Assembly (NCBI GenBank): GCA_937926875.1
Contig: CALBAX010000096.1
Span: 1-64,000, forward strand
Length of the DNA stretch: 64,000 nucleotides
Direction: 5' to 3'
Source of the DNA: an uncultured Desulfovibrio sp.
GTDB lineage: Bacteria > Desulfobacterota > Desulfovibrionia > Desulfovibrionales > Desulfovibrionaceae
A model generated the notes under the pieces. The model ran no database searches, was not told where the DNA came from, and saw only the letters and a list, made by a program, of their open reading frames with translations. This document shows, piece by piece, positions 34,150-45,154 of this stretch. The translations under genes and the position numbers were made by a program. Position 1 is the stretch's first letter; the number at the start of each line of letters is the position of its first letter.

Positions 34150-35010
34150 ATGCAATTCATTGATTTACATACGCATTCACAGGCCTCTGACGGAACGGAC
34201 AGCCCCGGGCAGCTCGTGGGCAACGCCCATGCCCAGGGTCTGGCGGCGGTGGCGGTGACCGATCACGACACGGTCTCCGGCCTGGATGAAGCCGAGGCCG
34301 TAGCCCGGGAACTGGGGCTGGAATTCGTGCGTGGATGCGAATTGTCGACCAGTACTGAGCTGGGCGAGATGCATGTGCTCGGCCTGTGGCTGCCCCGGGA
34401 TCTGGCTCCCCTGCAGGACAGGCTCAAGTATCTGCGCCGCAAACGCAGCGAGCGCAATATCCGCATCGTGGAAAAGCTCCAGGGCCTGGGCGTGGAGATC
34501 GAGCTCGACGAGGTGCTGCACGAGGCCCGCGGCGAGAGCGTGGGGCGCCCGCACATCGCCGCCGTGCTGGTCCGCAAGGGCTATGTGAAGGACGTCAGTG
34601 AGGCCTTCAAGGAATATCTGGGCTATTACGGCCGGGCCTACCTGCCCAAGGAAGTCCTCCAGCCCGAAGAGGCCGTGAGCGTCCTCTCCTCGCTGGGGGC
34701 CACGGTCTGCCTGGCCCATCCCATGTTGCAGAAACTGCCCGACGGCTGGCTGGAAGCCTTCATCGAACGCCTCCTGCCCTGCGGGCTCACGGCCATCGAG
34801 GCCTATCACAGCGAACATTCCGAGGCCGCTTCCCGGCGTTGCCTGGAGCTGGCCCGCCATTACGGCCTGAGCGTCAGCGGCGGCTCGGACTATCACGGCA
34901 CCAACAAGCCCCGCATCCGTCTGGGCAAGGGCTACGGCTCCCTGCGCGTGCCCTACAGCGTGCTGGAAGACCTGCGCGAGATGCGCGCCCGGCGCGGCCT
35001 GCCCTGCTAG
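34150..35010 (+). CDS. PHP-domain phosphoesterase (3',5'-nucleoside bisphosphate phosphatase type)
   Basis: 286 residues. Metal ligands are spread in the PHP pattern: DLHTHSQASDGT at the start, TDHDT near 40, GCELS near 65, then GRPHIA, CLAHP and GSDYHG toward the end. This is the YciV/RnmV type, which removes the 3' phosphate from nucleoside bisphosphates and trims RNA 5' ends. GGGATGAAAGC precedes the ATG. Single gene, converging with secA. Confidence 0.87.
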   Translation: MQFIDLHTHSQASDGTDSPGQLVGNAHAQGLAAVAVTDHDTVSGLDEAEAVARELGLEFVRGCELSTSTELGEMHVLGLWLPRDLAPLQDRLKYLRRKRSERNIRIVEKLQGLGVEIELDEVLHEARGESVGRPHIAAVLVRKGYVKDVSEAFKEYLGYYGRAYLPKEVLQPEEAVSVLSSLGATVCLAHPMLQKLPDGWLEAFIERLLPCGLTAIEAYHSEHSEAASRRCLELARHYGLSVSGGSDYHGTNKPRIRLGKGYGSLRVPYSVLEDLREMRARRGLPC

Positions 35011-35417
35011 GGCCTGTTGGCCTGCCCGCAGCTTGTTTGGTGGGGAAGGGGACCCCCTCTCGCGAGAGGGCTTCCCCTTCCCCACAGGCCTTCCCTCCTT
35101 TCCACAGCGCGCTTTTCCAGCTGGGCGCGGGCACATGCGACGGGCATCCTCCACCGGGCATGCGAAGCTGATATTCATCACTTATTTGAGATAACTAGTA
35201 AAATTTGTGTCAAAAGGCCCCAGGCAAAAGAGAAGTCCCGGGGAAGGCCCATCCTCTTCCCATGCGCTTCATGCGGCCCGCTGCATGCAGCGGCCTGGTT
35301 CGCGCGCGGCTCCGTGACGGGAGCGTCCCGCACAGCCGTACCGCCGTTTTCCTGCCGCCCTGTTTTTTCTGTCCGTACCGTGCCTGTCGCACAGCCTCCG
35401 CTGTTGCCGGTAGGTGC
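35011..35417. other. Non-coding region between the PHP gene and secA
   Basis: About 400 bases. It holds the second copy of the dispersed hairpin repeat (35029-35120) and an AT-rich stretch at 35170-35215. No gene recognised. Confidence 0.45.
35029..35120 (-). repeat. Dispersed hairpin repeat, copy B
   Basis: Reverse complement of the element at 3587-3681, with the same ends (GGAAAAGCGCGCTG and CAAACAAGCTGCGG) and central AAGCCCTCTCGCG. The core CCCCCTCTCGCGAGAGGG is a near-perfect palindrome flanked by GGGGAAGGGG opposite CCCCTTCCCC. It lies just after the PHP gene and may end its transcript. Confidence 0.65.
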
Positions 35418-35454
35418 AAAAAAGCGGGACCCTCATGGAGGGCCCCGCTTTTTT
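35418..35454. terminator. Terminator after secA
   Basis: AAAAAAGCGGGACCCTC and GAGGGCCCCGCTTTTTT form a long stem with one bulge. On the minus strand it follows the secA stop by about 20 bases and ends in T residues; it could also work in the other direction. Confidence 0.88.
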
Positions 35455-35476
35455 CGTCAGTGATGCTCAGGAGCGG

Positions 35477-38068
<2,592 letters not shown>

Positions 38069-38648
38069 GCGTTCTCCTCGTTTGGCGGGATGGCCTGCCC
38101 CGGGGCAGGCGCGCGACCGCGTGCATCCTGAAAAAATGGACAGGCCGTGCGTGAAAGGGCCCGGCACCAGGGCCGGGCGTCACAAACGGTCGCGCATGCC
38201 GTAGAAGTAAGGTCAAAATATGGCTTTGGCAATGCACAGGGGGAGAAAAAAGCCTTCACGGACAGGAGAGGGCACCCGCGGAGGCCCCTCCCGGAAGCAT
38301 GGAAGGGCTGTGGGGAAACGGTGTGACAGGCTCCCACCGGCGAGCGGGGCATCGGTTCCCGGACATGCTGGCCCTTGCCTGTCGACGGAAGGAAGCGGCC
38401 CTGTGACACGCGTTGGAGAGGGGAGATGAAGGGGAAGGGCCTCTCCTGTACAGCCGGAGAAGCCACCTCTCTCCAAAAAGATCGGCCGCAGGCCGTGTCC
38501 GTTGGTGGGGCGGGAAGCCGCGGGCGACGAGGCGGCAGCCTCTGTGCCCCTGCTTCTGTCCCATCAGCCCTGTGGCAACGGTTGCCGCGGGCCTGAACCG
38601 GCCCGGCACCAGCACAGAGGGGCCCCTCCTCCAGCAATGATAGCGGCC
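38069..38648. other. Non-coding region upstream of secA
   Basis: About 580 bases without a convincing gene. Around 38412-38470 are several G-rich and C-rich blocks able to pair (GGAGAGGGG opposite CCTCTCTCC), looser than but reminiscent of the dispersed repeat. A small stem CGGCC/GGCCG followed by ATCTTTTT on the minus strand near 38475-38503 may end the moaE-like transcript. Confidence 0.35.
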
Positions 38649-39017
38649 CTAGGCTTCCGGGCCGTGTTCCTGTTTGATGACGGCTTCGGACTTGATGCGG
38701 TCCAGCAGCTCGGCAAAGGTGGCCTTGACGTTCTCGCGGATGTCACCGGCCACCACCAGCAGGAGCAGGTCGTCACCGGGCTGCAAGTCCCCTTCATTGG
38801 CCTGGGCCACGATGGCGAAGATGCCGGGGCGCTGTTCCATCTCGTGACAGATGGCGTCCATCTTGGCCTGGTCATGGCTGACGGTGATGGAGCTGACCGG
38901 CGCATGGTCCTTGCGTGACCAGCCGCGGACCACGCCGTTGTGTACCAGCATCATGCCCACATGATCGCTGAAGCCGGGACGGGCCTTGAGTTCCCGCAAA
39001 ACCTTGTTGACGTCCAT
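38649..39017 (-). CDS. Divergent MoaE-like protein
   Basis: 122 residues from the ATG at 39017, AAAGGAG upstream. The overall pattern is that of MoaE, the catalytic subunit of molybdopterin synthase: VGMMLVHNGVVRGWSR near 25 in place of the GA-V-FVGTVR strand, and DRIKSEAVIKQEH with both Lys residues that correspond to the catalytic pair. The central HR-G-L--GE motif is replaced by ANEGDLQPGDD. It may be a functional but divergent MoaE or a paralogue with another role. No MoaD-like gene is adjacent. Confidence 0.65.
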   Translation of the reverse strand: MDVNKVLRELKARPGFSDHVGMMLVHNGVVRGWSRKDHAPVSSITVSHDQAKMDAICHEMEQRPGIFAIVAQANEGDLQPGDDLLLLVVAGDIRENVKATFAELLDRIKSEAVIKQEHGPEA

Positions 39018-39156
39018 ACTGACTCCTTTGTCTGTGGTGCCGGATCTGTCCGGCACAAGGTCGAGCATACACGGCCCGGGGCTGTGGATAAAGTGTGTCC
39101 GGCGTGGAAAAACAGCCTTTTTTACGGATCATCGCATTTCAACATACTGGAATATT

Positions 39157-39186
39157 TTGAAAATAAAAAATATTACTTATTTTCAA
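39157..39186. promoter_or_regulatory. Perfect 10-bp inverted repeat between divergent genes
   Basis: TTGAAAATAA (39157-39166), 10 bases, TTATTTTCAA (39177-39186) in the AT-rich region between the moaE-like gene and the DVU0772-family gene. It is a candidate operator. The arms resemble the TGAAAAT...ATTTTCA style of Fur sites proposed for Desulfovibrio, but the spacing is wider. Confidence 0.4.
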
Positions 39187-39248
39187 GCTAGGTATTGATT
39201 TTTTAATTAAGAATCATTACTATCCAAAAAAAGCACATGGAGGAGTAT

Positions 39249-39593
39249 ATGAACCGCCTGCAAGATTATGCTCTTTACGATATTTCTTGGAACCTGAGCC
39301 CTGAGCACGCCGTGACCATGTACCTTGAATGGGGCAACAACGACTGGCACTCCGAATACCCGCCCGTGCGCTCCAAGGAAGATGTGTCCCACTACTTCGT
39401 GGTGGACAGCTGGGGCAAGGAACCCGTCATCCGCCTGGTGCGCCGCAACTCCGAACACGCTGAAGACCTGTTCACCATGCCGCTTCCCCATCACCTGCTG
39501 CCCGAATACGAAGCTGTGCACGGCAAGTGGCGTGGCATCAGCGAACCCACCCCCGCCATCAAGAGCTGGCTGCGCCACGAACTGGGCCAGTAA
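39249..39593 (+). CDS. DVU0772-family protein
   Basis: 114 residues, no signal peptide or membrane segment. The sequence (YDISWNLSPEHAVTMYLEWGNNDW, VRSKEDVSHYFVVDSWG, IRLVRRNSEHAEDLF) belongs to a family named after Desulfovibrio vulgaris DVU0772 and, as far as I know, restricted to this group. Function is unknown. GGAGG lies 5 bases before the ATG at 39249. An inverted repeat lies about 65 bases upstream. Confidence 0.82.
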   Translation: MNRLQDYALYDISWNLSPEHAVTMYLEWGNNDWHSEYPPVRSKEDVSHYFVVDSWGKEPVIRLVRRNSEHAEDLFTMPLPHHLLPEYEAVHGKWRGISEPTPAIKSWLRHELGQ

Positions 39594-39987
39594 ACAGCTT
39601 TGACGTCATAACGGCCTTCCTTCTTCATCCCCTCCTCAAACCCCATAAACCTCCACACCAAACGCACCAGACAGGGCTCCGGCAACGGGGCCCTTCGTCG
39701 TTTCTCGCCCGTCGCTGTCTTGTCGCTGTCCTGCCGCAGCCCCGGCACGCGGGGCAGGAACATTGGCCCGCCGTCCATCCCGGCGCGGCTGCCCCATCCG
39801 GGACAGCGCCGGTCTTGAGACGACGTGATGTCCAAGCCGCCTGATGGCAGGACTCAGGCGGCGCGTTTCCGTACCGGTACTCCGCCTCGTGCCGTTCCAG
39901 GCCGTGTTTCCGGTTCGTCCCCATCTCTGTCCCCCCTGGGCTCCGGGCAGCATCGTCGCCTTCGGAGGCGCCAGGCCTTTGGGCACG
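39594..39987. other. Non-coding region after the DVU0772-family gene
   Basis: About 390 bases up to the cpoB terminator. No gene or clear signal seen; frames on both strands look like random GC-rich reading. Confidence 0.35.
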
Positions 39988-40021
39988 AAAAAAGCCGGTG
40001 GCCAAAGCCACCGGCTTTTTT
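39988..40021. terminator. Terminator after cpoB
   Basis: AAAAAAGCCGGTGGC and GCCACCGGCTTTTTT form a 15-bp stem with a 4-base loop. It lies about 20 bases past the cpoB stop on the minus strand and is symmetric, so it may work in both directions. Confidence 0.93.
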
Positions 40022-40042
40022 CGTATCTGCCAGGCGCGTGCC

Positions 40043-41026
40043 TTATTTGTTGGTCTTGAGGAAGTTCTTGGCACGGGCCGCTTCGGGCGAGTTGGGGTAC
40101 TTCTTGATGAGCTCGTTCATGCGGGCCTTGGCGGCGGCCTTCTGGTTCATCTTGCTGAAGCAGATGCCCTGCTTCAGATAGGCGCCCGGGGTACGGGAGC
40201 TCTTGGAGAACTTGGTGATGACCGTATCGTAAGCCAGGGCGGCGTCAGGGAACTGGTTGCGCTGGAAGTAGCACTCGGCCAGATAGTACTGCGCGTCGGG
40301 GGCCATGCTGTGCGTGGGGTAGTTCTTCATGAAGTCGGCGAAAGAACGCTGGGCTTCATCGTATTTGCGGGCCGTGAAGGCATTGAGGCCGGCGTCATAG
40401 AGGGCCAGCGAGATGTCCTTCTTCGCCGCGGGCTTGGCTTCGGGCTGGGGGGTGGGCTGGCCCCAGGTGCTGCCCGTGGCGGCAGGAGCAGCGGCAGGAG
40501 CAGCAGGAGCGGCAGCGGCATCACCGTAAGGGCCGGTAGCCAGACCGGCGGCGGCACCGGCCGCAGCGCCGGCAGCGGCGCCAGCGGCGGGCGCGGCATA
40601 GGGGTTCTGCTGCGGCTGGAACAGGGGCGCATTGCCCTGGGGCGCGGCGGCATGGGCAGGAGCGGCACCACCGGCGGCCATGGGCTCGCCCAGGTTGAGG
40701 TTGAGGGCCATGCTGGTCTCCACCTGGCGCAGGGCGGCATCATGGGCACGCACGCGCTCAGCCAGGGCGGCGGCACCGCCCACGTTCTTCAGGTCGTCCA
40801 CCAGGCCCTTGAGGGTGTTCAGTTCCTGGCGCATGGCCTGCACCTGGTTCCAGACCTCAGCCTGCGCAGGCTGCATCTGGCGCAGCAGGGTGTCGTGTTC
40901 CTGCACGCGCTGTTCAAGGTACATGCTTTCGTTGGCAGCATTGCTGCTGCTCTGACCCACGCAAGCGCCCAGCATGGCGGTGGCGCAGATCAGGCCACAC
41001 AGAGGAAGAAGACGTTTGCTGTTCAT
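40043..41026 (-). CDS. cpoB: Tol-Pal system protein CpoB (YbgF)
   Basis: 327 residues. The N-terminus has a lipoprotein-type signal with lipobox MLGAC near residue 22. A coiled-coil segment (about 30-110) is followed by an Ala/Pro-rich linker and three TPR-like repeats (LYDAGLNAFTARKYDEAQRSF, YYLAECYFQRNQFPDAALAY and the next) as in CpoB/YbgF, which links peptidoglycan synthesis with outer-membrane constriction. The ATG at 41026 is chosen; a GTG 33 bases earlier is possible but would push the lipobox inward. Last gene of the ileS operon; no tol genes are adjacent. Confidence 0.85.
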   Translation of the reverse strand: MNSKRLLPLCGLICATAMLGACVGQSSSNAANESMYLEQRVQEHDTLLRQMQPAQAEVWNQVQAMRQELNTLKGLVDDLKNVGGAAALAERVRAHDAALRQVETSMALNLNLGEPMAAGGAAPAHAAAPQGNAPLFQPQQNPYAAPAAGAAAGAAAGAAAGLATGPYGDAAAAPAAPAAAPAATGSTWGQPTPQPEAKPAAKKDISLALYDAGLNAFTARKYDEAQRSFADFMKNYPTHSMAPDAQYYLAECYFQRNQFPDAALAYDTVITKFSKSSRTPGAYLKQGICFSKMNQKAAAKARMNELIKKYPNSPEAARAKNFLKTNK

Positions 41027-41045
41027 AGAGTCTTGGTCTCCCGTT

Positions 41046-41246
41046 TTAAAGTTTTTCACCGGCGTGTTTGCGCCCGGCGAAAATATAGATCAGGCCCCCC
41101 AGCACAGGCAGGAAAACTGCGATGACCAGCCAGATGGCCTTTTGCTGGAAGGAAGAGAAGCGGTGGTTCCAGATATGCCAGATGCTCCAGAGGTTGGGCA
41201 GGATGGGGATCAGGGCCACCAGGACATGCCACCAGGCAAAGGTCAT
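41046..41246 (-). CDS. PLDc_N-type small membrane protein
   Basis: 66 residues with two membrane helices (about 5-23 and 37-57), the second reading AIWLVIAVFLPVLGGLIYIF, ending GRKHAGEKL. This is the phospholipase D N-terminal (PLDc_N) module as a free-standing protein; function unknown. Its ATG overlaps the lspA stop by 4 bases and cpoB follows after 19 bases. Confidence 0.8.
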   Translation of the reverse strand: MTFAWWHVLVALIPILPNLWSIWHIWNHRFSSFQQKAIWLVIAVFLPVLGGLIYIFAGRKHAGEKL

Positions 41247-41743
41247 GACTTTTTCTCCTTGCTCTTTTCCGGGGCTTCCGGCGTGCGCCAGATGACGATG
41301 CAGGCCAGGAAGGCGCCGATGCAGATGGCCATGTCCGCCACGTTGAAGGCGGGCCAGTGCCACTGCCCCACATAGACATCCACGAAGTCGATGACGGCCC
41401 GGAAGCGGACGCGGTCCACCAGATTGCCCAGCGCGCCCCCCAGCACCAGCCCCAGCCCGGCGCTGAGCCAGGCATTGAAGCGGGAGCTGCGCAGCAGGGC
41501 CACGATGGCCACGGCAGCCACTACGGTCGCCCCCAGGAACAGCCAGAACTGCCACTGGATGTCGGAACGGTTCAAAAAGCCGAAGGCAGCGCCCCGGTTG
41601 TGGACCAGCACCAGATCCAGCAGGCCGGGGATGACCGTCACGGGCTGCAGGGGATCGATGGCGGCCACGGCCCACCACTTGCTCAGCTGGTCAAGCACCA
41701 GCGCCAGCAGGCCGCAGCCGCCCAGGATCGTATATTTGCGCAT
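41243..41743 (-). CDS. lspA: Lipoprotein signal peptidase
   Basis: 166 residues with four membrane helices. The catalytic Asp residues lie in GGALGNLVDRV and VIDFVDVYVG, and FNVADMAICIG follows, all diagnostic of LspA, which cleaves prolipoprotein signal peptides. It overlaps the ileS stop (TAATG), a common ileS-lspA arrangement. Confidence 0.96.
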   Translation of the reverse strand: MRKYTILGGCGLLALVLDQLSKWWAVAAIDPLQPVTVIPGLLDLVLVHNRGAAFGFLNRSDIQWQFWLFLGATVVAAVAIVALLRSSRFNAWLSAGLGLVLGGALGNLVDRVRFRAVIDFVDVYVGQWHWPAFNVADMAICIGAFLACIVIWRTPEAPEKSKEKKS

Positions 41744-44562
41744 TACGCCTCGGGCAGTTCCGCCATGACCTTGGCACAGCGGGGGCAGAGGGTGGGATGC
41801 GCGGGATCGCTGCCCAGTTCGGTGCTGTAGATCCAGCAGCGCTCGCACTTTTCACCGGCGGCCTTGGCCACGCCCACGGCCAGACCGGCCACGTCGGCGT
41901 CCTGCATGGCGTCGGCCGGAGCTTCGGCCAGGGGTGCCAGGTGCAGCTGCGAGACGATGAAGAAGGCGCGCAGGTCGGTGTGCAGGCCTTCCAGGCGTTC
42001 ACGCAGTTCGTCGGCCACATAGAGGGTCACGCTGGTATCCAGCGAATGGCCCACCACGCTGTCGCGCCGCAGGGGCTCGATGGCGCGGGTCACGGCGCCG
42101 CGCACGGCCAGCAGCACGTTCCAGTCGTCGCGTACGCCGTCTTCCAGCAGATAGGGCTTGCTGTCCACGGGCGGCAGGGCGAAGACCGTGGGCACGTCGT
42201 CGCGCAGGTCGTTGGGCAGGTGGTGGAAGATCTCTTCGGCGGTGAAGGACAGCACCGGCGCCATGTCGCGCACCAGCATGCAGAGCAGGTGGTACAGGGC
42301 GGTCTGGGCCGAGCGGCGTTCCTTGCTGGCGGGAGCGGAGGAATACAGGCGGTCCTTGAGGATGTCCAGATATACGGCCGAGAGGTCGGTCACGCAGTAG
42401 TTGTGCAGGGTGTGGTAGACCTTGTGGAAATCGTAGGTCATGTAGGCATCCTGCACGCGGTCATGCACCTGGGCGGCGGCATGGAGCGCGTAGCGGTCCA
42501 GAGGCAGCAGCTGGTCCAGGGGCAGCAGGTCGGCGCGGGTCAGGTCGTTGATGGTGCCCAGGATGAAGCGGCAGGTGTTGCGGATACGGCGGTAGGCATC
42601 CACCAGACGGCCCAGGATCTGTTCCGAGATGCGGATGTCTTCGCGGTATTCCACCGAGGAGACCCACAGGCGCACGATCTCGGCGCCGTACTTGTCGATG
42701 AGTTCCTGCGGGGCGATGACGTTGCCGATGGACTTGGACATCTTGCGGCCCTCGCCGTCCACCACATAGCCGTGGGTCAGCACGGCCTTGTAGGGCGGAT
42801 CGTTGCGGGTGCCTTCGGCCACCAGCAGGGAGCTGTGAAACCAGCCGCGGTGCTGGTCCGAGCCTTCCAGGTACAGGTCGGCAGGCGCGGAGAGCTCGGG
42901 GCGGGTCTCCAGCACGGCAGCGAAGCTGGTACCGGAGTCGAACCACACGTCGAGGATGTCGTCTTCCTTTTCCCAGTGCTGGCCACCGCAGTGGGGGCAC
43001 GTGAGGCCTTCGGGCACGATCTCTTCCAGGGGCGCTTCGTACCAGTAGTCGCAGCCCGTGGGGTGCTTGGCGAAGCGGTCGGCCATCTCGTGCATCCATG
43101 TGGCGTCGTTCCAGGCTTCGCCGCAGTCCTTGCAGAGCAGGGCCATGATGGGCACGCCCCACTGGCGCTGGCGCGAGATGCACCAGTCGGGACGGGACTC
43201 GATCATGTTGTAGATGCGGTCGCGGCCCCAGGCGGGGATCCACTGCACCTTGGTGTCGATGGCGTTGAGGGCCTTCTTGCGCAGGTCGTTCTTTTCCATG
43301 CTGATGAACCACTGGGTGGTGGCACGGAAGATGACCGGCTGCTTGCAGCGCCAGCAGTGCGGGTAGGAGTGGCTGATCTTGGCGGTCTTGAGCAGGGCGC
43401 CCACTTCGGTCAGCTTTTCGATGACCTTGGGGTTGGCTTCGAAGACGTTGAGACCGGCGAAAAATTCCACGGACGGCAGGAAGCGGCCCGCATCGTCCAG
43501 GGGCGAGTAGACGTCCAGCTTGTAGGCCAGGCCCACTTCGTAGTCCTCGCGGCCATGACCGGGAGCGGTGTGGACGCAGCCGGTACCGGCATCCAGGGTC
43601 ACGTGGCGGCCCAGGATCAGGGGGGACTGGCGGTCATAGAAGGGATGGCGGGCGATGAGGCCTTCCAGTTCCTGACCGGTGGCGCGGCCCACCACGGTCA
43701 CGTCTTCCCAGCCGAAGGATTTGGCGCAGCCTTCCAGCAGCTCTTCGGCCAGCAGGTACTGGCAGCCGCCGGTCTCCACTAGCACGTAGGTGAATTCGGG
43801 GTGCAGGCAGACGGCCATGTTGTCCGGCAGGGTCCAGGGCGTGGTGGTCCAGATGACCACATAGGCACGGGACGGGTCGGCACCGGGGATGCGCTGGGCC
43901 AGGGCCGCGTCGTTGAGGGCGAAACGCACGAAGATGGAAGGCGAGGTATGGTCGCCGTATTCCACTTCGGCTTCGGCCAGGGCCGTATGGCAGGAGCAGC
44001 ACCAGTAGATGGGCTTCTTTGCGCGCACCACGCCGCCCTTGTCCACGAACTTGGCCAGTTCGTGGGCCGTGGCGGCCTCATAGGCGGGGTTCATGCTCTT
44101 GTAGGGATCGTCCCAGTTGCCCAGCACGCCCAGGCGCTTGAACTCCTTGCGCTGGATGTCGATCCACTTGCCGGCGTAGTCGCGGCACATCTTGCGCACC
44201 ACGTGGGCGGGCAGGGTCTTTTTCTTTTCCTTCAGTTCCTGTTCCACCTTGTGCTCGATGGGCAGGCCGTGGCAGTCCCAGCCGGGCACATAGTGGGCGC
44301 GATAGCCCTGCATGTTGCGCGACTTGACCACGATGTCCTTCAGGATCTTGTTCAGGGCCGTGCCCATGTGGATATGACCGTTGGCATACGGCGGGCCGTC
44401 ATGCAGGACGAACGCACCCTTGTCGGTGCAGTTCTCGATCATGGCCTCACAGGCCTTGGTTTCTTCCCACTGCTTGAGCTGCTGGGGCTCGCGCTGGGCA
44501 AGATTGGCCTTCATGGGGAAGGCGGTCTTGGGCAAATTCAGGGTTTTTTTATAGTCGCTCAT
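41743..44562 (-). CDS. ileS: Isoleucyl-tRNA synthetase
   Basis: 939 residues. The HIGH-type motif is HIHM in PPYANGHIHMG (residues 58-67), the KMSKS motif is GRKMSKSIGN, and the C-terminal zinc finger has CERC and CPRC pairs. It charges tRNA-Ile. First gene of the ileS-lspA-PLDc_N-cpoB operon; GAGGAG precedes the ATG by 6 bases. Confidence 0.98.
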   Translation of the reverse strand: MSDYKKTLNLPKTAFPMKANLAQREPQQLKQWEETKACEAMIENCTDKGAFVLHDGPPYANGHIHMGTALNKILKDIVVKSRNMQGYRAHYVPGWDCHGLPIEHKVEQELKEKKKTLPAHVVRKMCRDYAGKWIDIQRKEFKRLGVLGNWDDPYKSMNPAYEAATAHELAKFVDKGGVVRAKKPIYWCCSCHTALAEAEVEYGDHTSPSIFVRFALNDAALAQRIPGADPSRAYVVIWTTTPWTLPDNMAVCLHPEFTYVLVETGGCQYLLAEELLEGCAKSFGWEDVTVVGRATGQELEGLIARHPFYDRQSPLILGRHVTLDAGTGCVHTAPGHGREDYEVGLAYKLDVYSPLDDAGRFLPSVEFFAGLNVFEANPKVIEKLTEVGALLKTAKISHSYPHCWRCKQPVIFRATTQWFISMEKNDLRKKALNAIDTKVQWIPAWGRDRIYNMIESRPDWCISRQRQWGVPIMALLCKDCGEAWNDATWMHEMADRFAKHPTGCDYWYEAPLEEIVPEGLTCPHCGGQHWEKEDDILDVWFDSGTSFAAVLETRPELSAPADLYLEGSDQHRGWFHSSLLVAEGTRNDPPYKAVLTHGYVVDGEGRKMSKSIGNVIAPQELIDKYGAEIVRLWVSSVEYREDIRISEQILGRLVDAYRRIRNTCRFILGTINDLTRADLLPLDQLLPLDRYALHAAAQVHDRVQDAYMTYDFHKVYHTLHNYCVTDLSAVYLDILKDRLYSSAPASKERRSAQTALYHLLCMLVRDMAPVLSFTAEEIFHHLPNDLRDDVPTVFALPPVDSKPYLLEDGVRDDWNVLLAVRGAVTRAIEPLRRDSVVGHSLDTSVTLYVADELRERLEGLHTDLRAFFIVSQLHLAPLAEAPADAMQDADVAGLAVGVAKAAGEKCERCWIYSTELGSDPAHPTLCPRCAKVMAELPEA

Positions 44563-44843
44563 GCTGGCTCCTCAGGCAATGTAAAAAGCGCCTAAGTTTC
44601 GGCAAATACGTTTGTAAAGTCAAGGAAAGGGCAGCAGGAAAGGCCGCTGTGACGCGCTTTTCCGCCGGAAAACGCGGCCGGTGCCGCGAGCGCTGCCCGG
44701 CACATGCGGGAGCGGGCTTCACCGGGTGGGACGAAGGCCCCGCCGGCGGCATGGACTGCCTGACGAAGAGGGCGGCGGACGGCGGGAAGGGCATCAGCTG
44801 CGAGGGGGCGCTGACGAAAGGTCATGCTCTGCTGCCGGATGAC
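44563..44843. other. Non-coding region upstream of ileS
   Basis: About 280 bases without a gene. TTGACT at about 44615-44620 on the minus strand could be a -35 element for ileS, but no good -10 follows at standard spacing. Confidence 0.3.
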
Positions 44844-44873
44844 CAAAGGGCTTTCCCGGGGGAAAGCCCTTTG
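44844..44873. terminator. Hairpin after hypC
   Basis: CAAAGGGCTTTCCC and GGGAAAGCCCTTTG form a perfect 14-bp stem with a 2-base loop 14 bases past the hypC stop. There is no T run, so it may stabilise the 3' end or act as a weak terminator. Confidence 0.6.
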
Positions 44874-44886
44874 CTGTCGCTGCGGA

Positions 44887-45138
44887 TCAGAACTGGGGTT
44901 TCTGGCCTTCGATGGCCTCGGCCACCTCGCGCAGGGCCGCCAGGCTCTCCTGTGCCTGCTCGGGGGTGAGGCTGTGCAGGGCGAAGCCCGCATGGACGAT
45001 GACGTAATCACCGACCTTGGGCGGCTCGGGCAGCAGGAGCATGGATGCGGTAAGATAGGTCTGGCTTTCGCCCACACGCACGCGGGCCATGCCCTGTTCC
45101 TGGAGTTCGACCACCTGGGCCGGAATGGCAAGACACAT
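44887..45138 (-). CDS. hypC: Hydrogenase assembly chaperone HypC/HupF
   Basis: 83 residues. It starts MCLAIPAQVVEL with the essential Cys2 and has the VGDYVIVHAGFALHSL segment typical of HypC, which carries the iron centre to the [NiFe]-hydrogenase large subunit during maturation. GAGGAAAC precedes the ATG. It follows the maturation protease gene by 16 bases. Confidence 0.95.
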   Translation of the reverse strand: MCLAIPAQVVELQEQGMARVRVGESQTYLTASMLLLPEPPKVGDYVIVHAGFALHSLTPEQAQESLAALREVAEAIEGQKPQF

Positions 45139-45154
45139 GACGTTTCCTCGATGG

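Noticed and set aside
38069..38648. A third copy of the dispersed repeat
   Set aside because: Only scattered purine and pyrimidine blocks agree; the end sequences found in copies A and B are not there, so it is kept as a loose resemblance only.
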